A stretch of 64,000 nucleotides of DNA from Ctena decussata (lineage: Eukaryota; Mollusca; Bivalvia; Lucinida; Lucinidae): the NCBI GenBank assembly GCA_963989385.1, contig OZ022501.1, positions 84,366,979 through 84,430,978 on the forward strand, written 5' to 3'. The position numbers and the translations under genes were made by a program. Numbering within the stretch: the first letter of the stretch is position 1; each line of letters begins with the position of its first letter. A model generated the notes under the pieces. The model had not been told where the DNA came from and did no database searches. It saw only the letters and a program-made list of their open reading frames with translations. Below are positions 56,765-64,000 of the stretch, in pieces.

Positions 56765-57675
56765 TGTCCCTCGCCTTTTCGAAGAAAAGCGGAGGGACAT
56801 AGTTTTCGGCATTCCGTCCTTCCGTCCGTCCGTCCTTCCGTCTTTCCGTCCCCCTAAAGTAGTAGGTACCTTGTGTGCGCAACTCCTCTTGCAATTTTAT
56901 GCCGATTCTTTCGAAACTTTACAGATGTTTTTGTCATGGTCTGAAAATACGCATGTGGTTTGGATGTAATCCTGAGATTATTTTTTGTCACTTTTTCCAC
57001 AAATTGAACTTAGTCATTTTTAGGCGTTTTTACTATTAAAGTAACTAGATAGTGGGTACCTTGTGTGCGCAACTCCTCCTACAGTTTTATGCCGATGCCT
57101 TTGAAACTTCACAGGTGTTTTGGTAATGGTCTGAAAATATGCATGTGGTTTGGATATTATCCTCACATTATTTTTTGTCATTTTTTCCACAAGTTGAACT
57201 TAGTCATTTTTAGGCGTTTTTACTATCATAGTGACTAGATAGTGGGTACCTTGTGTGCGCAACTCCTCCTACAGTTTTATGCCGATTCCTTTGAAACTTC
57301 ACAGGTATTTTGGTCATGGTCTGAAGATATGCATATATATGGTTTGGACATAATCCTCACAATATTTCTATTACTTTTTTTGCAAATTAAACATAGCCAT
57401 TTTTCATACATTTTTACTATCAATGAAAGTGAATAGATAGTGGGTACCTTGTGTGTTCAACTCCTCCTACAGTTTTATGCCCATTCCTTTGAAACTTCAC
57501 AGGTGTTTTGATCATGGTCTTAAAATATGCATGTGGTTTGGATATAATCCTCACATTATTTTTTTATTACTTTTTTCACATTTTTAACTTAGCCGCTTTT
57601 CCATCTCAAACACTAAGTGTATATACAGTGGAGACCTAGTTTCCAAGGCGGGGGACATAAATTCGTCGAATTTGC
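56765..57675 (+). repeat. Composite element with CCGTCCGT simple repeat and 190-bp minisatellite
   Basis: Begins with a stem GTCCCTCGCC...AAGCGGAGGGAC, then CCGTCCGTCCGTCC. Units starting AGTRGGTACCTTGTGTGCGC follow at 56861, 57051, 57241 and 57439 (periods 190, 190 and 198). It closes with GGCGGGGGACATAAATTCG and a TCGTCGAATTT mini-palindrome. Short frames inside it are repeat translations only. Confidence 0.88.
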
Positions 57676-57966
57676 TTGTTGTAATCATATCATCGAAATA
57701 AAGTTTAAAGAGTCAAAACTTTAAAGTTAATTCCGTTTGAATTAAACATAGCATTTTTGAGATGCTCTAGTTTCTTTGCGAGTTTGTCTTTTTTAATTTA
57801 TTATTTTCTTTGAAATTTTGGTTGATTGCTATGCAATCTCAAAGTTTTTATCATCGAATTTTTTAAAGCTATTTCTAAATTGTCATAAAGATTTTAATGT
57901 GTGATAGAATATTCCATTGAAAGGGAATTAACTTTTCATCATGCTCTAGGTTGTAGCTTTCCTTCT

Positions 57967-58381
57967 GGGGCTGTATTTATAAAATGACTTAACTGGTTGT
58001 TATGCTGTTGCTAAGGCTGAATTTCTATGAAGGAGATTACCTACAACTATGTTTTTTTTTCTCTAGAGGAACCACACCGGGTAGGCGGCAATCGAAAACG
58101 CTCATGCAGTCGACGAACGCGGATCAAAAACCATTAGAAACAGCGTTTTCGATTGCAAGTTTTCGCCAATTTGCAATCGAACACGCTGTTTCTAATGGTT
58201 TTTATCCGCGTTAATCGATTGTTAAAGCCGTTTTCGATTGCCGCCTACCTGGTGTGGGAACAGTCTGAAAACAGACTGTTCCTCCAGAGCAAATTTCATA
58301 GTTGTAGCAAATCTCCTTCATAGAAATTTAGCCTTACCAACATCATAGCAACGACTTTAGTGGTTTTATAAATACGACCCC
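57967..58381. mobile_element. Foldback P, second copy, carrying a nested foldback
   Basis: The outer arms match 53771-53991 (TGTATTTATAAAATGACTTA; GTTATGCTGTTGCTAAGGCT; GAACAGTCTGAAAACAGACTGTTC centre). The left half is interrupted at 58072-58257 by a different palindromic element. Confidence 0.9.
58072..58257. mobile_element. 186-bp nested palindromic element
   Basis: The termini CCACACCGGGTAGGCGGCAA and TTGCCGCCTACCTGGTGTGG are inverted repeats with one mismatch. GAA is duplicated at 58069-58071 and 58258-58260. The inner part pairs again (AAAAACCATTAGAAACAGCG with CGCTGTTTCTAATGGTTTTT). Confidence 0.9.
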
Positions 58382-58643
58382 TGGCCCTCATGCTGTCCTT
58401 ATAGATCCGGCTTTGGCTAAATTCGAGATTATGAGTTAACACGGCTTGAATTTAATAATAGAAAGGCATTGTCACATTTTTTTTTTATCTTTTAAATTGA
58501 TTTTTACCATTTTAAATTTGGTCATTGTTTGGTTTTGAGCATAGTAAACAGAAAAATACCTTTTGATACAACTAAAATAACCTCAATATTGCTTTATCTA
58601 AAGCATATTGAATTTTGTGTATCTGTGATCATGTTAGAAAATA
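58382..58643. other. Short gene-free spacer
   Basis: Nothing recognised between the nested foldbacks and the pogo/Tigger-like MITE. Confidence 0.4.
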
Positions 58644-59171
58644 CAGTCGAACTTCGATGGCTCGAACTCGCCGGGACCACCGAAAAAAGTTCGAACGATC
58701 GGTAGTTCGAGCCATTGAAGACCAACTCAATATGATCCAATTTTATGTTCTATATTTTTCTATCATGACTACGGCAACTTCCTGTATCTTTGAACCTTTG
58801 CGCTTTCAGGTAGATAAACCAACACAGAAACACATGTTTATAATTTTATTTACAATATAAAAAGATCAAGATAAGCATGGACGTAGCAAACCTGATGACC
58901 AATACTTGTAATCGGTAGGATCTACATTTAGTTTGGTCATTAAACTTTGAAATGTTTTACAAGGAAATAGGTGCGAGCCATCGGTGTTTTTTTACATAGA
59001 AAGTGGTTTCTAGGGACCAGACTTGGGGTTCGAGCGTTCGAGCCATCGTTGTTCGAGCCAAGTGTGGCATGTTTAGTTGAAATGACTAGGGATTTTGCCG
59101 GGACTGGAAAGTCAGTTCGACCGAAACATGGTGTTCGAGCCTTCCGAGTTCGAGCCAGTGAAGTTCGACTG
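58644..59171. mobile_element. pogo/Tigger-like MITE, 528 bp
   Basis: Left end CAGTCGAACTTCGATGGCTC, right end GAGCCAGTGAAGTTCGACTG, flanked by TA on both sides (58642-58643 and 59172-59173). TTCGAGCC-type words recur through the interior. CAGTCGAAC ends with TA duplication are the pattern of Tc1/mariner-pogo elements. The open frames inside (58615-58860, 58971-59174) carry no transposase motif. Confidence 0.85.
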
Positions 59172-59726
59172 TAATTAGTTTTCCTAAATTAAAATGGCTT
59201 CACCACTGACCTTTTTCCGTTTACCTAAGGATGAAAAATAATGACTATAAAGTTTTTTTTTTATTTTTAAGTATATTACACAGTAATGAAAGGTTTGGCC
59301 TATTACATATGCCTCTTAAACTTCAGAAATAATATGGAATACTAGCTTCCATGATCTTCTCCGAGGATACAAAACGAATTCCCCGTCTCCAAAAATATTT
59401 CCTTTAAAAGTAAACACTTTTTTTTCGGAGGATTTCGTCGCACACAGAAGCAAACAGGATGTCACAAAAGTGTCTTTCTTTCAAAACTGGCGAAAAAAAA
59501 TAAATAAACAGGGCGGTGTACCTCCAGCTGAGGTTTATAATTGCCATTTCTTTGCGTTAGATAATGTCAACGCTTGAAACAGATGATTACTCCACTTGCC
59601 ACGCGTAAAATCCCATCGTTGAAGTTTGTTGACTCAATTATTCACGACAAGGATTTTTAAGACAGAAAATAGTGAAACTGGTCAAGCTAATACAGCTCTT
59701 AATGTAGCTCATGTGGTTTGTCAGGA

Positions 59727-59957
59727 TTAAATCGAGGTATTTCCATTAGTTTGATAATTCAGTAATGTTTGAATGTGACCTGTGATGGCCATAGACCATT
59801 CAACTGGGCCGAGGATGACCTTTTCCTTAATACGGTCAAAGTCCACTTCAGACTTTTGTATTATCATCTTGGTGTACACATTAACACTATCGGCTCCATT
59901 TATTTCATGCTGTAGATAAGAAGGGGTAACAGAGATAATTAATGTGTCAATTGCCAT
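59727..59957 (-). CDS. Orphan open frame, possible exon
   Basis: 76 codons from ATG (59957) to TAA (59727): MAIDTLIISVTPSYLQHEIN, then a mixed stretch including VDFDRIKEKVILGPVEWSMA and ending NGNTSI. Composition and codon use look coding-like, with no low-complexity bias. TTATAG sits just before the start and could be an acceptor, but it lacks a pyrimidine tract. It lies 580 bp beyond the end of the - strand receptor gene. I do not recognise the family; it may be an exon of another gene, a gene fragment or chance. Confidence 0.3.
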   Translation of the reverse strand: MAIDTLIISVTPSYLQHEINGADSVNVYTKMIIQKSEVDFDRIKEKVILGPVEWSMAITGHIQTLLNYQTNGNTSI

Positions 59958-60470
59958 TTTGCTATAATACTATATATTTCGATTAATTAGATCCGTCTCA
60001 CCAAGACGAGCGTCAAAACATATGATTTGTTGAAAATGAGAAAATTATCTCAGATTTGTCCTAAAACCCTTCCTTAAATAGGGCCTTGGTTATCTACGAA
60101 GTGGTCTTCAAAAAGACATTTGTGACTGCCTTTACACCATATGTGTGTTTCATCCATTATAACGTCCAGGAAAACATGGTTGTATAACACTCTGATAACG
60201 AATGCTTTACACAACTTGATTCTTTCAGCCACTTAGATGCCCGCACGCAGACTTATGTACACACACTTTCTTAAACACATTATTTCATCCATTTAGTGTG
60301 TCAGACGCACACACCTTTGTATCAGCGATTTCAGAAATGCAGTGACATAATTTCTTTTATCCATTACAAGGTCTATGGGCAGAATATTAACACACCTTTT
60401 CAAACAGAATAACTACAAACACACAGTGAAAAAATATCAGTAGCAACATAATTCGAAACAGCAATAACAT
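59958..60470. other. Gene-free stretch downstream of the - strand receptor gene
   Basis: No repeat or exon recognised. Confidence 0.4.
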
Positions 60471-60475
60471 AATGA

Positions 60476-60481
60476 TTTATT
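60476..60481 (-). promoter_or_regulatory. Candidate polyadenylation signal AATAAA
   Basis: On the minus strand AATAAA lies about 55 bp after the stop codon of the receptor terminal exon, a plausible distance if the 3' UTR is very short. Confidence 0.45.
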
Positions 60482-60536
60482 AAGCTTCAGGTAAAGACTT
60501 TTATCAACTTCGTGAAAACAAATGGGCTAAATTCCG

Positions 60537-60742
60537 TTACAAGGCAGACTTCTTGTTTGAGCTAATCGAACGACCCAAATAGTTCTGTCTAGATGTGAGC
60601 GTATTCATTGTGTAGCGATCCGACCTTGTTATGGCACTCCGATTCATCCGAAAATTATAGAGTGCCACAGGCGTTTTGGTGTTCTCCTTCCAGGCGCATT
60701 TGCAGGCGTATAAGGCAGCTCTGAATTCTTGCCGGAACTTAG
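60537..60742 (-). CDS. Second class A peptide-type GPCR, terminal exon (helix 8 and tail)
   Basis: The minus-strand acceptor TTTTTATTCCAG ends at 60743. The exon completes an Ala codon with the TM7 exon at 63219-63337 (phase 1) and reads KFRQEFRAALYACKCAWKEN, then a basic Ser/Thr/Asn-rich tail ending SSNKKSAL and TAA at 60537: 67 codons plus stop. KFRQEF is helix 8; the cysteines in YACKC are typical palmitoylation sites. The paralogous + strand exon (7636-7871) has KFRKEF at the same place and the same intron phase, but its tail has diverged completely. Ligand unknown. The two genes point towards each other across the window. Confidence 0.9.
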
Positions 60743-60936
60743 CTGGAATAAAAAGAGACTTTGTGTGACACTTCCAAGCCTCAAAATCTGGCATTTGCAA
60801 TTATAGAACCCCAAGAACAGCCTGAGCAGACGCAATGTCCGACCCGGAAACTACCTTATAACAGCTATATACAGTGATAAATGACGACCCTCGTCAAACG
60901 GAAGACTGAAATGCATTTGAATGCTTCACAGTAAAT

Positions 60937-61172
60937 GAGCCGCGACGTGACAAAACCAACAATGTGGTCGTGCGTTCAGCGCAGACTCAGATCAGCCTGG
61001 GCATCCGCCCAGTCTGATCAGAGTCTTCGCTTTCCGCATGAAGGTAGCTTAGTCCCTCAGCTACCCTTTAAGCGCTTAGCAAAGGGTCTGATCAGACTAG
61101 GTGAATGCCCAGGCTGATCCTAGTCTGCGCTGGGCGGACGACCACATTGTTGGTTTTCACGTGTCGCGGCTC
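60937..61172. mobile_element. GAGCCGCG foldback element, copy o
   Basis: Full-length, with exact AAAT duplications at 60933-60936 and 61173-61176. About 97% identical to copy i at 26 kb. It lies in the intron of the - strand receptor gene. Confidence 0.9.
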
Positions 61173-61229
61173 AAATGGACATGTCTCCTTTTTTTCCGAC
61201 AATTATAAAAAGGGAAACAACTTTCGTGA

Positions 61230-61252
61230 CTTCAGTTCAGTTCAGTTCAGTT
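61230..61252 (+). repeat. (CAGTT)n microsatellite
   Basis: Four uninterrupted CAGTT units. Confidence 0.9.
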
Positions 61253-61577
61253 TGAATTCTCCTAATGACGTTCCCCAAGTGGCTCAGTGGTACGTAGCCA
61301 TAGCCGCACATACTTGGCGCCGTGTGTCCGTCCAAACATTTCGTGACTTCTTGTTTGCTTTCATTTTTATAGTCTTGTTGTTTTTTGCATAAACACATTG
61401 ATTTCTCGCTGCTAGGCGGCGTTTTTAGCGATTCAGCACAACAACAGCATTCTCAGATGTCACGCCTTAAATAATATGAGATAATGTATCTGCTTCCACT
61501 TTAACACAGAATTAAATGACTTGAAAACAAATATTTGTTTGAGAAAATCTGATATTTCTGTTGAAAGACTCTCAGTT

Positions 61578-61905
61578 CAAATTTGATAATGTTACTGAAA
61601 AATTGGCCGACCATGGCATACGTGTACATTGTTTGGCATGCTCCGGAACCAATGACTTCATGGAGCTGTGTTCATAGCAACTAAGAGTTCATATTGATGT
61701 CCAAGTGTCGTCATCGATACGTCATTCTGCCAAGGTACTAAGCACACTAGTTGGTCTTGCCGTAGTTGCCATGGTAACAGATCTAAAGTCATCTTGCTTA
61801 TGATCCTTTCGAATTATAAGTGATATGCTACCTGAAATTCTTACAATTGAAAAGTGTGATCTTCTCAAACCTATAATTCGTTTTTATATAATTTAATTCT
61901 GTGTT
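61578..61905 (+). repeat. ~340-bp dispersed repeat, copy 2
   Basis: Reverse-complement partner of 15862-16199. Intronic. Confidence 0.75.
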
Positions 61906-62482
61906 CTATATGAGTGTCTGCATACAAATTATCACATAATATAATGATTTTGTGCGGAATGCTAGGTGCACCCATCACGACATTTCTCGAGCAGAAGCTC
62001 TATTTGTTCACAAACGCAATCAGTCAACATAAATGGAACCGTAGTAATTGTGCTCAGACAGTTTGAACTAATGGCAAAAAGTTAATTTTCATCACGTGCC
62101 TGGTGAGTTTCCTTTTTGGTTTACTTGATTTAGGCATATTAACCTCTTAACCCAGACATACCCAATTATAAAACTTTGGAAAAGTGCAAATCTGAAATCG
62201 TGCTCGTAGATCAGTAATGTGTCTGTATGCCATCCTGCTGTTTTGCTTTTTTGTCTTTTTTATGTCAAAATCTAAAAAAAATACCCCTTTCTAAGCAATG
62301 GAAATTTCCAGATTGCAAGTTTATATTTAGCGGAAATTTTTAAACAGAAAATAGGCCGCTGCTATAGCTTGTATGTTATTCCACAACTAATGGTGAAATT
62401 GGAGAAATATTTATCGTATTCGTGCATAATAATCTTCGCAGCTTTGCATCATCTCAACAACACGTTCCCCCTTTAAATATCT
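61906..62482. other. Intronic stretch, nothing recognised
   Basis: Lies in the - strand receptor intron. No exon or repeat identified. Confidence 0.4.
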
Positions 62483-62717
62483 GAGCCGCGACAGGACAAA
62501 ACCAAGAAAGTGGCTGCACGCCCAGGGCAGACTCAGATCAGCCTGGGCGTCCGTCCAGTCTGATCAGAGTCTTCACTGTCCGCAAGGAGCTAGCTTAGAC
62601 CCTTAGCTAACCTTTAAGCATATATCGAAGACACTGGTTAGCTTTGGTGGCTGGTAAGGCTGACCCTAGTCTTCGCTGGGCGCACAACCACTGTGTTGGT
62701 CTGTCGTGTCGCGGCTC
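62483..62717. mobile_element. GAGCCGCG foldback element, copy p
   Basis: Full-length, with ATCT duplicated at 62479-62482 and 62718-62721. Intronic, 218 bp from copy q. Confidence 0.9.
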
Positions 62718-62935
62718 ATCTTAAGGTCAATGAGTACACTTTCAGGGAAAGCAATTGTGTCATTTTTGTTTGTCTTCCTTCTAAATAGGGGCTTACTTTT
62801 AAAGGAAATACTTTGCTCCCCTTCAACTCATGTTCGAATGGCTGCATTATCCAAAAAAGTAAAACAGGAAGTCATAAAATTAAAACACTGGTGGATAAAC
62901 CATGTAGCCGTACCCATTCACATTAAAACATAATT

Positions 62936-63171
62936 GAGCCACGACACGAGAAAACCAACAATGTGGTTTGCACCCAGCGTAGACTCAGATCAGCCTGAGG
63001 ATCCACCCACTCTGATGAGAGTCTTTGCAGTGCGCTAAAGGGGTAGCTAAGTGTCTAAGCTACCCACAAAGCGGACAGCGAAGACTCTGATCAGACTGGG
63101 CGGATGCCCAGGCTGATCTGAGTCTGCGTTGGGTGCACCACCACGTTGTTGGTTTTCTCGTGTCCGGGCTC
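62936..63171. mobile_element. GAGCCGCG foldback element, copy q
   Basis: Ends GAGCCACGACACGAG and CGTGTCCGGGCTC. It begins 47 bp past the 5' splice site of the TM7 exon on the minus strand. A minus-strand open frame (63306-63091) runs from the receptor exon straight into this element, which is the artefact by which such elements enter predicted proteins. Confidence 0.88.
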
Positions 63172-63218
63172 ATATGATACTGAAAGAATGGAAACCTTAA
63201 ACATAGAAAGATACAAAC

Positions 63219-63337
63219 CACTCATGAAGTTGTATATAACAGGGTTCATAGCGCTGTTCAGATAGCATAGGCCACGAGCTATCAGAGCATATGTTATAAT
63301 GGCCACATCGTCCCACTGTCGAAGACTGCCATTATAC
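63219..63337 (-). CDS. Second class A peptide-type GPCR, penultimate exon (TM7)
   Basis: On the minus strand the acceptor TATTGCAG ends at 63338. The 119-bp exon enters in phase 2 and leaves in phase 1 at a GTTTGT donor (63218), which is weaker than GTAAGT. Its 39 full codons start YNGSLRQWDD and end CYLNSAMNPVIYNFMS, carrying NPxxY as NPVIY. Spliced to 60742 it gives ...YNFMS-A-KFRQEF. Intron phases and the NPVIYNFMS segment match the + strand exon at 2557-2669, while extracellular loop 3 and early TM7 differ strongly. The genes are therefore paralogues, not recent duplicates. Upstream exons lie beyond 64000. Confidence 0.9.
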
Positions 63338-64000
63338 CTGCAATAGATAGCAATGCTTACTCCGTAAAGAGAATCTCAAACAAATGGTCATTTCAAATAT
63401 AATGTGAAATCATGACCAAGTGTGTTACATGTAAATTCGTTTTCTAATGTGGCTGTTTAAATCGAATTTCAAGTCCAGTAAAAATAGTTTCTCCCATCTG
63501 TCTCAGCACACTATAATAAAAATCAGGTCAAGTTATCACCTTAATCCTCAAGTTCAAACTGCAAACAGTTTACCCGTGTTATCTTAACCATTGATATCTC
63601 TTAGTACTCTCATGTCAAAAATATAGTCTGGACTCATTTCTATTTTTCTTTGCATTTCATTTTCTTTTATTTCAACTACTAATATCATAACTTTGAGATG
63701 AACTTCGACTTTGAGATACCGGAAGTTGAATGTTTTAACCGTTTCATTCATACAAATGCCCAATACATATAATATGCAATTATTTATAATATGACCCACA
63801 TCAAAGGCTGAGCATTTGACAAATGTGGACACATTAGGAAAACTATCCATTATCATCATTATTATTATTATTATAATTATTACTGTTATTACAAACTAAT
63901 GTGGTCACGGACGGCAGTTACTAGCAACTAACCATAGGATCTTACAACGTTTGTTTCATGGGGTTTAGTAATGGAATAAGTGTGAATTCATAAGATAAAT
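63338..64000. other. Intron of the - strand receptor gene with MITE fragment and microsatellite
   Basis: CTTTGAGATGAACTTCGACT (63689-63735, minus) is a remnant of the pogo-like MITE. An ATT run lies at 63849-63892. No further receptor exon was recognised before the window end. Confidence 0.5.

Noticed and set aside
8022..61392. Many short frames containing TKPTMW..., KTNNVVV... or SDQSLR... (for example at 8022, 8539, 19245, 26089, 26246, 47600, 60935, 61105, 63091)
   Set aside because: All are translations of the GAGCCGCG foldback element on either strand. Its palindromic, GC-richer sequence gives chance frames; no frame is kept across copies.

Overview
This is an AT-rich, gene-poor, repeat-dense stretch of nuclear DNA from an intron-bearing animal. 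It looks like a lophotrochozoan, most probably a bivalve mollusc. That reading rests on spliced exons of peptide-type G-protein-coupled receptors (GPCRs), non-LTR retrotransposon remnants, and a foldback repeat whose shadow translations (words such as EPRHEKTNNVVV) I recall from predicted bivalve proteins. The placement is recall and inference, not a search result.

Genes. Four exons are well supported. They form the 3' ends of two convergent class A GPCR genes. On the + strand, a transmembrane-helix-7 (TM7) exon (2557-2669) and a terminal exon (7636-7871) are joined across a 5.0-kb intron. On the - strand, a TM7 exon (63337-63219) and a terminal exon (60742-60537) are joined across a 2.5-kb intron. 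Both genes use the same intron positions and phases, so they are paralogues. Their upstream exons lie outside the window on either side. The roughly 52 kb between them has no confident gene; three weak open frames (29.3, 30.5 and 59.7 kb) are listed with low confidence.

Layout. 1-8 kb: 3' end of the + receptor gene, with an intron packed with foldback elements, including a 2.97-kb element with ~790-bp inverted arms and a 6-bp target duplication. 8-13 kb: pogo-like and foldback elements, then a decayed LINE (11.2-12.8 kb) and an older fragment of it. 14-29 kb: tRNA-derived SINEs, a Harbinger-like MITE, two copies of an inverted-terminal-repeat element (here and at 1.7 kb), a piggyBac-like MITE, and hairpin elements. 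31-36 kb: two 5'-truncated LINE fragments of different families. 38-43 kb: a 2.2-kb direct duplication whose copies act as filled/empty site controls for two insertions, with a 146-bp minisatellite between them. 45-59 kb: SINEs, hairpin elements, a 190-bp minisatellite, a foldback nested inside another foldback, and a pogo/Tigger-like MITE. 60-63 kb: the - receptor gene, its intron again filled with foldback elements.

The dominant family is a ~236-bp foldback (GAGCCGCG...CGCGGCTC) with 17 copies. Seven have exact 4-bp flanking duplications. Its sequence can fold either as one long hairpin or as a three-armed cloverleaf.
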